A stretch of DNA of 64,000 bases from Haoranjiania flava. Lineage in GTDB: Bacteria; Bacteroidota; Bacteroidia; Chitinophagales; Chitinophagaceae. The stretch spans positions 283,836-347,835 of the forward strand of contig NZ_JAOTPL010000001.1 of NCBI RefSeq assembly GCF_025631005.1, in the 5' to 3' direction. The notes under the pieces were generated by a model. The model did not search any database, was not told where the DNA came from, and saw only the letters and a list, made by a program, of their open reading frames with translations. A program made the translations under genes and the position numbers. Of this stretch, positions 50,360-59,881 are shown in pieces (positions within the stretch are counted from its first letter, which is position 1; each line of letters opens with the position of its first letter).

Positions 50360-52375
50360 ATGATAAAGATTATAGCAATCCCCGTTTTATTATTGTGTAC
50401 GCTTGTTGGCGTACAAGGCCGCCAGCCATTTGAAGTACGCAACGATACATTATATGTGGACGATGGCATCAGTACACAGGTTTTTTTATGGAAAGAAGGA
50501 AAGCTTTCCCTGGTTCAATCCGCATCTAAAAAAACTACACAAATATATAGTTCTTACAAAAACGACATTGGCGTATTGAAAGAAAAACCCGAAACGGTTT
50601 CTTATAATATAGTCAGGCTGCCGGCAACATTGCGATCAGCAGCTTCCACAAGAATTGACCTTACAGCAAAATACAAGGCCTTTGAAACGAGAAGAAGCCT
50701 TATTATCTACGACAATTCACCCGGTGTTGAATGGAGGCTTGCAGTAAAAGGAAAACATCCATTTAAATACAAAACAAATTATTCCGCAACAGGGTTAATA
50801 GAAAATCCTGAATTGCTCAGCGACAATCAACCGCATTATTTCTCACTTCCTGCGGCAGGCAGTTTCTGGACCACCAAAACCGTTCTGTTTAAGGAAGCCA
50901 CAGATCACCACACCAATCTGCTTCAAAAAAAGCAGGAATTCCCTTACAAAAAAAGCCAATATTATAATGGCTCTGTTTTACAAATGCAGTATCCCGGCTT
51001 TGAGCATTTAATTGTAAAACTGTCTCCTTTGCAAAATGCCCAGGCTGTATATGCAGGCTTCGACTTCAGCACTGACCTGGATGGCGTAAAAGTACACTCC
51101 CCGGGACTTACAGCAGATTCTTCAAACCTTACAGAGTGGCAGGAAGCCTATCCGCTTTTTGTAGTTATGTATGCCGAAAACGAAGATGTTGCATTAGGTT
51201 ATTATAAAAATTATGAGCTGAATGTCAATAAATATATTCCTGCTCTGGACAATACATTTACCATGAACACCTGGGGCGACAGGAATCAGGACAGCCGTAT
51301 AAATGAAAAATTTATTTTGAATGAATTAGATGCTGCTGCAAGATTAGGCATTACGCATTTTCAGATCGATGACGGATGGCAACAGGGCCTCTCCTTAAAC
51401 TCTGCCAGCAAGCATAAATTGCTTTGGGATGACTGGGGTGATGATGACTGGCAGATCAACAAAAGCCGCTTCCCTAATGGCTTTGAGGCTGTTTTGAAAA
51501 AATCCGCATCGCTTAATATGCATATTGGCTTATGGTTCAATCCTTCCAAGCAGCACAATCACCTAAAATGGGAAAGAGATAAAAATATCCTGGTTAACCT
51601 ATACCAGCAATACGGCATTTCCTGGATCAAGATAGATGGTTTGCAGCTTGCCAACAAGCAAGCAGAACAAAGAGTAACAACCATGTTGGACCAGGCAAAA
51701 AAAGAAACCGCCGGTAAATTATCTTTCAACATGGATGTAACGGCAGGATTACGCGGAGGATATTTTTTCTTAAACAGAACAGGGAATATTTTTTTAGAAA
51801 ACAGGTATACAGACTGGGGCAATTATTACCCGCATCTTACACTTAGAAATGCCTGGATGCTTTCTAAATATATACCTCTGCAACGCTTGCAGATAGAGTT
51901 TTTGAATAAATGGCGCAATACAAAGATGTATAAAGACAACGATCCTCTAAGCCCTGTAAACATTCCGTTTGACTATATGTTTGCCACCACTATGATGGCA
52001 CAACCATTAGCCTGGATGGAAGCTAACGCCTTACCGCGTGAAGCGTTTGCCGTAAACGATCTGGTACAGGTATGGAAAAAACACAGAAGCGATATGCAGT
52101 CAGGTATCATCTATCCGATAGGTGATATGCCCAATGGCAGGAACTTTACAGGCTTTGCATCTTATACACGCGATAAAGTTTACGTTTTATTGTTCCGTGA
52201 ATACACGACAGAAAACACAGGACATTTTAAATTGCCCGATACAAAGGAGCATAAGAGATTAAGAACATTTATGCCACTCGCCGGCAATGGCAAAGTGAGC
52301 AATGTAAAGCAGGATTCTTTCTCTGTAAATATGCCGCAACAATTCCAGTTTTTGTTTGGGTATTTTGTGCGATAG
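50360..52375 (+). CDS. GH36-like alpha-galactosidase, secreted
   Basis: A 671-aa glycosidase with a signal peptide (about 1-20, ending VQG). The N-terminal beta-sandwich (about 25-290) precedes a TIM barrel. Barrel signatures fit GH36/GH27-type enzymes: ITHFQIDDGWQQG, MHIGLWFNPS, and SWIKIDGLQL, where the Asp of KID is the expected nucleophile. FLENRYTDWGNYYPH is the expected acid/base strand. Substrate is likely a terminal alpha-galactoside, but this is not certain from motifs. It stands alone without SusC/D genes. Confidence 0.8.
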   Translation: MIKIIAIPVLLLCTLVGVQGRQPFEVRNDTLYVDDGISTQVFLWKEGKLSLVQSASKKTTQIYSSYKNDIGVLKEKPETVSYNIVRLPATLRSAASTRIDLTAKYKAFETRRSLIIYDNSPGVEWRLAVKGKHPFKYKTNYSATGLIENPELLSDNQPHYFSLPAAGSFWTTKTVLFKEATDHHTNLLQKKQEFPYKKSQYYNGSVLQMQYPGFEHLIVKLSPLQNAQAVYAGFDFSTDLDGVKVHSPGLTADSSNLTEWQEAYPLFVVMYAENEDVALGYYKNYELNVNKYIPALDNTFTMNTWGDRNQDSRINEKFILNELDAAARLGITHFQIDDGWQQGLSLNSASKHKLLWDDWGDDDWQINKSRFPNGFEAVLKKSASLNMHIGLWFNPSKQHNHLKWERDKNILVNLYQQYGISWIKIDGLQLANKQAEQRVTTMLDQAKKETAGKLSFNMDVTAGLRGGYFFLNRTGNIFLENRYTDWGNYYPHLTLRNAWMLSKYIPLQRLQIEFLNKWRNTKMYKDNDPLSPVNIPFDYMFATTMMAQPLAWMEANALPREAFAVNDLVQVWKKHRSDMQSGIIYPIGDMPNGRNFTGFASYTRDKVYVLLFREYTTENTGHFKLPDTKEHKRLRTFMPLAGNGKVSNVKQDSFSVNMPQQFQFLFGYFVR

Positions 52376-52380
52376 ATGTT

Positions 52381-52522
52381 TTACGGTACCGGTTTTATAT
52401 TAGCCTTATTCAGATCCATTACAGGCACCATGCCTTCGCTAGGCAGGTAAATGATCTGCGGCAGGTCGCCCTTCTCAGCGAGCTTTTCCAGGGTCCTGAT
52501 AAAAAGGTATTGATTATAGGTA
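52381..52522 (-). pseudogene. 3' part of the small membrane-protein gene cut by the IS
   Basis: Read on the minus strand from the target duplication, this continues the 54155-54429 gene in frame: YNQYLFIRTLEKLAEKGDL, then PQIIYLPSEGMVPVMDL and NKANIKPVP, stop at 52381-52383. This 3' portion lies at the far side of the insertion sequence. Confidence 0.88.
52517..52522. repeat. Left target-site duplication TAGGTA
   Basis: TAGGTA directly left of the left IS end. The identical hexamer lies directly right of the right end at 54155-54160. Removing the IS with one copy restores the interrupted reading frame. Confidence 0.9.
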
Positions 52523-54154
52523 GGGTCTTTCCGAAAATCTGGAATAGTTATTCACAAAGGGTTTGGGAATGTTAGTAAGTGAAAAAGAGCCCCACAATGG
52601 CACAAAAAGTGATCAAAGTGAGGCATAGAAAAATTCACTTCAAATGTATTACAATCCTTTGTTTTTACAAACATCCGAGGTTCAGGAGGCTGTTTTTTTA
52701 TCCACAGACCTGGGAGTTTTATATCAAAGTATTCCCTTTAAGCAGCTAGCCTGCAAAATACCGGCACCTTCATTTTATAAAAGTGGGCGTGGTCGTAAGC
52801 CATTTTTAAATGTAGAAGGAGGAATAGCCCTGATGTTTTTAAAGCATTATTTGGGTCTGAGTGATGAGTTGTTGATTGCGCGGTTGAACACAGACTGGAG
52901 CATGCAGTACTTTTGTGGTGTGCAATTAGGATTGCGTAAAATAAAAGACAAAAACCTGGTAAGCTGGTGGCGGGTATATCTTGGCGAGCATTTAGATATT
53001 GCAGCTTTACAATCTGAGTTTATTTCATACTGGCAGCCGCTGATGCAACAAAGGCATGTAACTATGATAGATGCTACCTGCGTGGAAAGCCACCTGCGTT
53101 ATCCCACATCAGTAAAACTTTTATGGGAGAGTTGTACGAAGGTATATGAGCTGATGCAGGATATAAGAAAGCGTTTAAAATTGCGAGCCAGCCGTAGTAA
53201 CTATAGTAAACATGAAGCTGCTTTTCTAAACTATCAGCGCATGCGCAAAAAAACAAATCGCAAGGAAAAGAAACTACGCAAACAACTGCTGAAATACCTG
53301 TTACGTTTATTACAAGGCTTTCATGAACTGGTGAGCTGCCGGGGCTGTAAGCTCAAAGTCAGACACCGCAAATTGCTCGCTACTATTGAAAAAGTGTATG
53401 AGCAGCAGCACGAACTCACCTACGGCAATGCGCAAAACGTAACGGATCGCATTGTTTCGCTGCACAAGCCTTACATCCGTCCCATTGTCAGAGGTAAGGA
53501 AACCAAAAGAGTCGAGTTCGGAGCAAAGCTTCACAAATTACAGGTAGATGGCATCAGCTTTATTGAGCACCTGAGCTATGAAAACTTTAATGAAGGCACG
53601 AGGCTGAAAAGCAGTGTGGCCTTTCATCATAAATATTTTGGCAAGCTATCCCAGCTGGGCGCTGACAGGATTTACGCCACCAATGAAAACCGCCGTTATT
53701 GCAATAAGCTGCGCATCGCTAACAGTTTTGTTGCCAAAGGCAATGAAGGAAAACTGGCCACTCAAAAACAGCAAATGCGCTCTGCACTCTCAGTTGTAAG
53801 AGCCACAGTACTGGAGGGTAGTTTTGGAAACGAAAAGAACCACTATCTTTTAAACAAAGTAAAAGCCCGTACACAAAATACCGAACGGGTGTGGATCTTC
53901 TTTGCTATGATGACGGCTAATGCATCCATCATCTCCGGGCGAATGCAGCAACTCTCAAAACGACGGTGCGCCTAAATTGAGCATCCCTTTGGCAGCAAAT
54001 CTCTTTGCCAGGGATCGTTATGCGCGGTTAAGAAAAAAAAGTCGCAGTTATCCACACTCTCACATCAAACATCAAAAAATAACCCACGCTTATTAACAAA
54101 AAATCCATCTTCTGTTATTCGAAAATGGATCTTAAAGAATTATCGGGATGACCC
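52523..54154 (+). mobile_element. Complete insertion sequence, IS5/IS1182-like
   Basis: 1632 bp. The left end GGGTCTTTCCGAAAAT and the reverse complement of the right end GGGTCATCCCGATAAT match at 13 of 16 positions. A single transposase ORF (52644-53975) fills it. 6-bp target duplications flank it. The element looks intact and recent because the duplications are identical. Family naming is from transposase resemblance only. Confidence 0.92.
52644..53975 (+). CDS. DDE transposase of the IS (IS5/IS1182-like)
   Basis: 443-aa transposase. The N-terminal DUF772-like region (about 30-110) includes GGIALMFLKHYLGLSDE. The first catalytic Asp is D143 in TMIDATCVES. A basic region rich in KKTNRKEKK precedes the second half. 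Further Asp candidates are in KLSQLGADRIYATNENR, with the Glu in VLEGSFGNEKNHY. No frameshift is present, so it should be active. The ORF occupies most of the element between the two inverted repeats. Confidence 0.9.
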   Translation: MYYNPLFLQTSEVQEAVFLSTDLGVLYQSIPFKQLACKIPAPSFYKSGRGRKPFLNVEGGIALMFLKHYLGLSDELLIARLNTDWSMQYFCGVQLGLRKIKDKNLVSWWRVYLGEHLDIAALQSEFISYWQPLMQQRHVTMIDATCVESHLRYPTSVKLLWESCTKVYELMQDIRKRLKLRASRSNYSKHEAAFLNYQRMRKKTNRKEKKLRKQLLKYLLRLLQGFHELVSCRGCKLKVRHRKLLATIEKVYEQQHELTYGNAQNVTDRIVSLHKPYIRPIVRGKETKRVEFGAKLHKLQVDGISFIEHLSYENFNEGTRLKSSVAFHHKYFGKLSQLGADRIYATNENRRYCNKLRIANSFVAKGNEGKLATQKQQMRSALSVVRATVLEGSFGNEKNHYLLNKVKARTQNTERVWIFFAMMTANASIISGRMQQLSKRRCA

Positions 54155-54160
54155 TAGGTA
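54155..54160. repeat. Right target-site duplication TAGGTA
   Basis: Identical to the hexamer at 52517-52522, on the other side of the insertion sequence. Confidence 0.9.
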
Positions 54161-54429
54161 GAATTCAATTGCCCGTTTTCTACACGCATAGCCTCTGCCA
54201 TACCTTTTGCACGTGCCACTTCGGCCTGCGCGTTCAGCTTCTCTGCTTCCAGCCTGGCCTTAGCTTCTTCTACCAGTATCCTTCTGTTCTGCTCAGCTTT
54301 GGCCATTTCCGCCTTACCGGCCATTTCCTGTTGCCATACGTTGTAGACCGGCATGCCCCACATCATGACCACGATAGCACCAAGGATAATGGCAGCAACG
54401 ATTAAAATAGATTTTGCGCTTATTTGCAT
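54155..54429 (-). pseudogene. 5' part of a small membrane protein with coiled-coil, interrupted by the IS
   Basis: Begins MQISAKSILIVAAIILGAI, a single N-terminal membrane helix, followed by an Ala/Glu/Lys-rich coiled coil (QQEMAGKAEMAKAEQNRR; AKARLEAEKLNAQAEVARAK). This resembles the distal part of SPFH/prohibitin-type proteins. Insertion creates a stop three codons past the junction. Without the IS the protein would have about 136 residues, ending NIKPVP. It lies just downstream of pyrG on the same strand. Function unknown; the gene is probably inactive now. Confidence 0.85.
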
Positions 54430-54481
54430 AGCTGTAAATATTTACTTAAAGATACAAAAGTTTGTAGTAAGAGCGGGTAAG

Positions 54482-56113
54482 TTATCCGCAGTCTTTGTTG
54501 ATGATACCATTGTTGCTGTATTTTTTACAGGCTTCCACAAACTTTACGAAGAGCGGCGCCGGGCTTTCCACCGTGCTCTTGAGCTCTGGGTGAAACTGCA
54601 CGCCCACATAGAAAGGATGATCGGGGACCTCCACAATTTCTACCAGGCCTGTTTCCTGGTTAAAGCCCGTAGCTTTCATGCCGTGCTGCTCAAAAGTTTC
54701 CAGGAAATTACTGTTGAACTCATAGCGGTGCCTGTGCCTTTCAGAAATTTCTGTAGTGCCGTAAACTGAATGAGCGATGGAGCCTTCTACCACTTTACAC
54801 GGATAAGCGCCCAGGCGCATGGTGCCGCCCATCTGGCTGATGCTTTTCTGCTCTTCCATCATACAGATCACATTATTTTCTCCATGCTGCTCCACTTCCG
54901 TAGAGTTGGCATCCTGGATGTTCATTACATTCCTGGCAAATTCTATTACCGACATCTGCATGCCCAGGCAAATACCGAAGAAAGGCATTTTATGCACCCT
55001 GGCATATTCTATGGCCAGTATCTTACCATCAATACCCCTGGTGCCAAAACCCGGAGCCACCAGTATACCATCCAGGTTGCACAGCTTGTCCTTTACATTT
55101 TCTTCTGTTATAAATTCACTGTGGATATTCTGCACCACTACCTTGCATTCGTTCATGGCGCCGGCATGTATAAAACTTTCCAGGATAGATTTATAAGCAT
55201 CCTGCAACTCAACGTATTTGCCCACAAGCCCGATGGTGATCTTGCTTTTGGGATATTTTATCTGGTCTAAAAATGCTTTCCACTTGTCAAGTTGCGGCTC
55301 TTTGTATTCTGTGATGTTTAATTTCTTCAGGCAGATCACATCCAGCTTTTCACGCAGCATGGTTAATGGCACTTCGTAGATAGATGAGGCGTCCATTACT
55401 TCTATCACAGCTTCCTGCTTCACATTGCAGAAGAGTGCAATTTTTCTTTTAATGTCGTTGCTTAATGATTCTTCCGTGCGGCAGGCAATAATATCGGGGT
55501 GTACGCCCGCTTCACTCATCATTTTTACCGAATGCTGTGTAGGCTTTGTTTTTAGTTCCTTGGCAGCTTTCAGGTATGGCACTAACGTAAGGTGTACCAC
55601 GCATACATCCTCGTCGGGAAGCTCCCATTGAAGCTGGCGTATAGACTCCACGAAAGGCAGGCTCTCAATGTCGCCGACCGTACCGCCGATCTCTGTTATT
55701 ACAATGTCGTACCGTCCGTCCTGTCCAAGCAGCAGCATCCTGCGTTTGATCTCATCTGTGATGTGGGGGATCACCTGTACAGTTTTGCCGAGGTAAGCGC
55801 CTTCTCTTTCTTTGTTGATCACCGTTTGATAGATGCGGCCGGTAGTAACGTTGTTGGCCTGAGAAGTATGAATATTCAGGAACCGCTCGTAGTGGCCGAG
55901 ATCCAGGTCTGTTTCTGCGCCGTCTTCCGTAACGTAGCATTCGCCATGCTCGTAGGGGTTCAGTGTGCCGGGGTCCACATTGATGTACGGATCAAATTTT
56001 TGAATAGTAACTCTGAAACCACGTGCCTGTAACAATTTAGCCAGCGATGCGGCTATAACTCCTTTTCCAAGACTGCTTGTTACGCCACCTGTAACAAAAA
56101 TATACTTTGCCAT
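54482..56113 (-). CDS. pyrG: CTP synthase
   Basis: Makes CTP from UTP with glutamine or ammonia. The synthetase domain starts KYIFVTGGVTSSLGKG (residues about 3-18) and contains GGTVGDIESLPF. The C-terminal class I glutamine amidotransferase domain has GFGTRGIDGK and PFFGICLGMQ with the nucleophilic Cys, and ends VQFHPELKS with the catalytic His. ATG at 56113 (MAKYIF) is chosen over an upstream in-frame ATG at 56146. About 543 aa, normal. Promoter box at 56205-56212. Confidence 0.97.
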   Translation of the reverse strand: MAKYIFVTGGVTSSLGKGVIAASLAKLLQARGFRVTIQKFDPYINVDPGTLNPYEHGECYVTEDGAETDLDLGHYERFLNIHTSQANNVTTGRIYQTVINKEREGAYLGKTVQVIPHITDEIKRRMLLLGQDGRYDIVITEIGGTVGDIESLPFVESIRQLQWELPDEDVCVVHLTLVPYLKAAKELKTKPTQHSVKMMSEAGVHPDIIACRTEESLSNDIKRKIALFCNVKQEAVIEVMDASSIYEVPLTMLREKLDVICLKKLNITEYKEPQLDKWKAFLDQIKYPKSKITIGLVGKYVELQDAYKSILESFIHAGAMNECKVVVQNIHSEFITEENVKDKLCNLDGILVAPGFGTRGIDGKILAIEYARVHKMPFFGICLGMQMSVIEFARNVMNIQDANSTEVEQHGENNVICMMEEQKSISQMGGTMRLGAYPCKVVEGSIAHSVYGTTEISERHRHRYEFNSNFLETFEQHGMKATGFNQETGLVEIVEVPDHPFYVGVQFHPELKSTVESPAPLFVKFVEACKKYSNNGIINKDCG

Positions 56114-56204
56114 AAAAATTTTCTTTTTTTGGTAGATGCTATTCAAATAAAAATGACCCGAAAGAAAGGCAAAACTCTATTGCCTTTTTTACAGAGAGGT
56201 CGTG

Positions 56205-56212
56205 CAAAAGTA
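56205..56212 (-). promoter_or_regulatory. -7 promoter box for pyrG
   Basis: TACTTTTG on the minus strand, about 92 bases before the ATG. The leader of this length is AT-rich. Confidence 0.45.
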
Positions 56213-56261
56213 TTTGATTTTTTTTGCTAAAAAAAATTGAAATTCGCGGTGACAGGCATTG

Positions 56262-56843
56262 TTAATCCACTACTTCGAACTTTGCTATTTCATAAGCTAT
56301 TCTCCGCAACAGGTATTGCGATTCTTTTTCAGGTAAAATAGCGTCGGCCTGTGCATTGAAATCGCTTGTTAGCACATCATTGGTTTTTTTATTGAGAAAT
56401 TGCCAGTGCACAATGTTGTGGCTGATAAAATCCGACATAGTTTTATCGGTAAGCTGCACAAAATTGGCAAAATAGCTTGTGCCGTCTACCGGCACCATCT
56501 GGTGGGTAAAATCAAACAGCATCTTCTCGTCGTTGTCGAGTGAAATGCCGAATGCCAGGTTCTCATCGGGCATAAAATTTTCCGACATGGATATTACCTG
56601 CAAGGCACAGACATTTTCTTTTTTTACGAAGGTGAGCAATATGGCAGTATAGGTGCCACTGTTGTCAATGCCTGCAAGCACTACGCCTTCCATATCTTTT
56701 CTGCCGATGGTGCGCACAGCTACCAGGTCGTCTGAGTCTTTGTTTACATATACCTGATCCAGGAAAACTTTTCTTTCAGGGTCAATCCCCGGAATTGCTG
56801 TGTTGTTTTCAAATTCATCTAAGGCGTTCTGTAGTGTTGACAT
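56262..56843 (-). CDS. Uncharacterised protein, downstream of rsmG
   Basis: 193 aa, not recognised. No signal peptide, membrane segment or known catalytic motif was seen; composition is acidic and globular (VRTIGRKDMEGVVLAGID, FDFTHQMVPVDGTSYF, FISHNIVHWQFL). It starts 18 bases after the rsmG stop on the same strand, so it is likely co-transcribed, but the link may be only positional. Confidence 0.75.
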   Translation of the reverse strand: MSTLQNALDEFENNTAIPGIDPERKVFLDQVYVNKDSDDLVAVRTIGRKDMEGVVLAGIDNSGTYTAILLTFVKKENVCALQVISMSENFMPDENLAFGISLDNDEKMLFDFTHQMVPVDGTSYFANFVQLTDKTMSDFISHNIVHWQFLNKKTNDVLTSDFNAQADAILPEKESQYLLRRIAYEIAKFEVVD

Positions 56844-56861
56844 GATTGTGTTTTTAATTAG

Positions 56862-57485
56862 TTATGCTTTTACATGCAGCAAATATTTTTCTGCAAAAAA
56901 ATCTTCGGGGAAAATAGCATGTATGTTCATAACATGCGGGCGTACATTGCTTTCAGAAATCTCCTGTGCCAGGTCGCCGCCCTTCAGGCACAGCAAGCCA
57001 TTGGCAACTTCCCCGTTCATACCCTTTTTCAGCAAGGGTTTACTCCATCTCCACAAATCTTTCAGGGGGGCCACCGCCCGGGATACGGCAAAGTCGAATT
57101 TTCTGTTTTTGATCTCTTCCGCACGGGTATGCTGCGTAGTAATGTTCTTTAGCCCCGCTGCGGCAGCCACCTCTTTTAATACCGTTAATTTTTTATTGAT
57201 GCTGTCCACCGCCAGGAACTCCGCTTCAGGAAAATAAACAGCCAGCGGCACGGAGGGAAACCCGCCGCCGCAACCAATATCAATCACCTTTGTGTCGGGC
57301 TGAAACTCAACGGCTGCAGCTATTGCCAGTGAATGCAACACATGGTGCTCGTAAAAGTTGTCCATGTCTTTTCGGGAGATCACGTTGATCTTTGCATTCC
57401 ATTCCTGGTACAATGCTTTCAGCGCCTGCATCTGGCGCAACTGTTCTTCACTAAAATCAGAGAAATATTTCAGGATAATATCCAT
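56862..57485 (-). CDS. rsmG: 16S rRNA 7-methylguanosine(527) methyltransferase
   Basis: SAM-dependent methylation of 16S rRNA G527; loss gives low-level streptomycin resistance in other bacteria. The SAM motif is VIDIGCGGGFPSVPLAVYFP, with INVISRKDMDNFYEHHVLHSL before it and FDFAVSRAVAPL after. ATG at 57485 (MDIILKYF) is chosen: the TTG at 57494 lies inside a TAnnTTTG promoter box. About 207 aa, normal. Confidence 0.95.
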   Translation of the reverse strand: MDIILKYFSDFSEEQLRQMQALKALYQEWNAKINVISRKDMDNFYEHHVLHSLAIAAAVEFQPDTKVIDIGCGGGFPSVPLAVYFPEAEFLAVDSINKKLTVLKEVAAAAGLKNITTQHTRAEEIKNRKFDFAVSRAVAPLKDLWRWSKPLLKKGMNGEVANGLLCLKGGDLAQEISESNVRPHVMNIHAIFPEDFFAEKYLLHVKA

Positions 57486-57491
57486 ACGGGG

Positions 57492-57499
57492 CAAAGCTA
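57492..57499 (-). promoter_or_regulatory. -7 box directly before the rsmG start
   Basis: TAGCTTTG on the minus strand ends 6 bases before the ATG at 57485, so the transcript would be leaderless or nearly so. Confidence 0.4.
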
Positions 57500-57575
57500 C
57501 TTGTAAAATTTTGTTTTAAAAAAATCAACAGTTTAAAATGGCTAAGATTTTGCAGTCAGGGTTATAAAATGTTTT

Positions 57576-58013
57576 ATGATGAAAAAATTAATGATGGTTT
57601 TGGCAATAGCAGTTTCCGGCATTATGCTGTACGGCTGCGCAAACATTCAATCGGCAGGAACAAGCAGCCATCTTATGCAAAAGTGGCGGCTGCAAAGCAT
57701 ACAGGGCTTTTCCGATGCTGAAGTGCTGCAAACAAAAGGTTTTATAGATTTCACCGGCGCTGCCAAAGAACATAAAGCCTTCTCGGGTGTTGGTTGCAAC
57801 CGGATATTTTTTGAATACAGGCTTTCCGGCAATAATCTCAGCTTCACCAATATCGGCAGGACCAAGATGATGTGTGAGAATATTGCCATGGAAGAAGCTT
57901 ACATTGCGCTGTTGGAGAAAGTAACATCCTACCAGACGAAAGGCCATTACCTGATGCTGAAAGATGCCGGCGGCAATGTGTTGATCAAAGCAGTAGACCT
58001 TAACTGGCAATAA
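57576..58013 (+). CDS. META-domain lipoprotein
   Basis: 145-aa lipoprotein of the META/HslJ kind. The lipobox is LYGC (Cys at residue 21) after a hydrophobic signal. The META region contains the typical WRLQSIQGFSD start, the central GVGCNRIFFEYRLSGNNLSF and the MCENIAMEEAYIALLEKVTSY stretch. HslJ-type proteins have been linked to novobiocin resistance and heat shock in E. coli; the precise role is unknown. Confidence 0.85.
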   Translation: MMKKLMMVLAIAVSGIMLYGCANIQSAGTSSHLMQKWRLQSIQGFSDAEVLQTKGFIDFTGAAKEHKAFSGVGCNRIFFEYRLSGNNLSFTNIGRTKMMCENIAMEEAYIALLEKVTSYQTKGHYLMLKDAGGNVLIKAVDLNWQ

Positions 58014-58029
58014 TTGCCAGGCAAAAAAC

Positions 58030-58063
58030 AAACAGGCCGCCGCTAAAATGCGACAGCCTGTTT
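58030..58063. terminator. Bidirectional hairpin between convergent META and E2 genes
   Basis: AAACAGGC pairs with GCCTGTTT around an 18-base loop. T-runs follow on the plus strand (near 58074) and on the minus strand (near 58028), so it can terminate both genes. Confidence 0.75.
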
Positions 58064-58080
58064 AGTATAGTATTATTTTT

Positions 58081-59757
58081 TTACAATAAGATTCTCAAGG
58101 GCTCTTCCAGCAACTCTTTCAATGTCTGCAGGAAGGCAGCGCCGCTGGCGCCATCTACTACCCTGTGGTCGCAGCTAAGGGTTACTTTCATGATGTTGCC
58201 CACCACTATCTGGCCGTTCCTGACAACCGGCTCTTCGCTAATGCCGCCCACTGCCAGGATGCAGGCATCCGGTGAGTTGATAATGCCGGTAAATTGCTCT
58301 ATACCAAACATGCCCAGGTTGGAAATCGTAAATGTACTTCCTTCCCAATCTGATGGTTGCAATTTTTTATCTTTGGCTTTCTGTGCAAATTCTTTCACTT
58401 CTGCTGAGAGCTCTGTGAGTGATTTTGTATCTGCAAATCTCACTACGGGCACCAGCAGCCCGTCAGGCACAGCTACGGCCACGCCGATGTTTACGTGATG
58501 GTTTACCCGGATGGTATCGCCTCTCCAGCTGCTGTTTACAGCAGGATGCTTTTTCAAAGCTACTGCCACAGCTTTTAACACAATGTCGTTAAAGCTGATC
58601 TTATAGTCTTTTGCTTTTTCGTTGAGTCTTGGGCGTGCAGCTACCACATTGTCCATATTAATAGACATAGTGAGGTAGAAGTGCGGCGCGGTGTATTTGC
58701 TTTCAGAAAGCCTGCGTGCAATGGTTTTACGCATCTGGCTTACCTGAACTTCTTCAAAAGATTCCTGCCCGGCAGGCGCTGCGGCAACAGCCGGCTGAGC
58801 CTGTGAAGCTGTTGCAGCTTGCTGAGCTGCAGGCTGTGCAGTTGGTGTGTAATTTTCAATATCGCTTTTTACAATACGGCCATTGTCCCCGCTGCCTTTT
58901 ACATATTTCAGGTCTATGCCTCTTTCTTCTGCAATTTTTTTAGCCAGGGGAGAAGCAAAAATCCTTCCCTCGTTTACCACTTGCGGCTGTTGGGCTTGTT
59001 GCGGTTGTGCAGTTTCCGCCGCTGCTGCAGGCTGAGATGCTGACTGTGAAGCCGGTTGTTGGGCTGGCACTTCCGGCTGTGCAGCAGCTTCGCCACCGCC
59101 TTTGGATGCAGCTACTATAGCGTCTACATCAGTGCCTTCTTTTCCGATCACACAAAGCAGGTCATTTACTTTTATTGTTCCGCCTTCTTCTGCTCCCTGG
59201 TAGAGCAGTTTGCCATCTTTGTAGCTTTCCAGCTCCATAGTGGCCTTGTCTGTTTCTATGTCTGCCAGCACGTCGCCTTTCTTCACGTCTTCGCCAACAT
59301 TTTTTCTCCATGCAGCAATAACGCCTTCTGTCATAGTATCGCTCAGGCGTGGCATCAGCACCACTTCGTCCATGGCAGCAATATCCAATCCGGATGTTGC
59401 CGGCGCTGTTTTTGTTTCGGGTTGTGGCTGTGCTGAAGTTTCCTGTTCAGGCGCTTCTGCCTTTTGCGCCGGAGCTGTTTTTGCGCCGCCTCCGCCTACT
59501 AATGCAGAAACATCTTCGCCTTCCTTGCCCACTATTGCCAAGAGATCATCTACCATAATTTTTGTACCGTCAGGGCCAGCCAGGTGAAGTATGGTTCCAT
59601 CCTGGTAGCTTTCCAGTTCCATGGTAGCTTTATCGGTTTCTATTTCTGCCAAAAGGTCTCCTTTTTTAACCGGGTCTCCTACCTTTTTGTGCCACGCAGC
59701 AATAACGCCTTCAGTCATAGTATCACTCAGGCGGGGCATTTTTATCACTTCAGCCAT
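58081..59757 (-). CDS. pdhC: Pyruvate dehydrogenase E2 (dihydrolipoamide acetyltransferase), two lipoyl domains
   Basis: Core of the pyruvate dehydrogenase complex. Two lipoyl domains carry the same modification site, ETDKATMELESY and ETDKATMELESYKDG, at about residues 40-53 and 175-190 (Lys is lipoylated). Ala/Pro/Gln-rich linkers separate them. An E3-binding domain (FASPLAKKIAEERGID, KGSGDNGRIVKSDIENY) precedes the catalytic acyltransferase domain, whose active site is DHRVVDGASGAAFL (His, Asp). It resembles the pyruvate E2 more than 2-oxoglutarate E2. 558 aa. Neighbouring E1/E3 genes are absent. Confidence 0.94.
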   Translation of the reverse strand: MAEVIKMPRLSDTMTEGVIAAWHKKVGDPVKKGDLLAEIETDKATMELESYQDGTILHLAGPDGTKIMVDDLLAIVGKEGEDVSALVGGGGAKTAPAQKAEAPEQETSAQPQPETKTAPATSGLDIAAMDEVVLMPRLSDTMTEGVIAAWRKNVGEDVKKGDVLADIETDKATMELESYKDGKLLYQGAEEGGTIKVNDLLCVIGKEGTDVDAIVAASKGGGEAAAQPEVPAQQPASQSASQPAAAAETAQPQQAQQPQVVNEGRIFASPLAKKIAEERGIDLKYVKGSGDNGRIVKSDIENYTPTAQPAAQQAATASQAQPAVAAAPAGQESFEEVQVSQMRKTIARRLSESKYTAPHFYLTMSINMDNVVAARPRLNEKAKDYKISFNDIVLKAVAVALKKHPAVNSSWRGDTIRVNHHVNIGVAVAVPDGLLVPVVRFADTKSLTELSAEVKEFAQKAKDKKLQPSDWEGSTFTISNLGMFGIEQFTGIINSPDACILAVGGISEEPVVRNGQIVVGNIMKVTLSCDHRVVDGASGAAFLQTLKELLEEPLRILL

Positions 59758-59881
59758 AATAATTTTATTTTAGTTGCAAACCGTTAGTTTAATTCGAGGC
59801 GTGAAATTACATCAAAATATAGAAATAAAGAAAACTATGTGTTTAAAATTACGCCAAACGCCGGCAACGCGGCAGTGGTAA

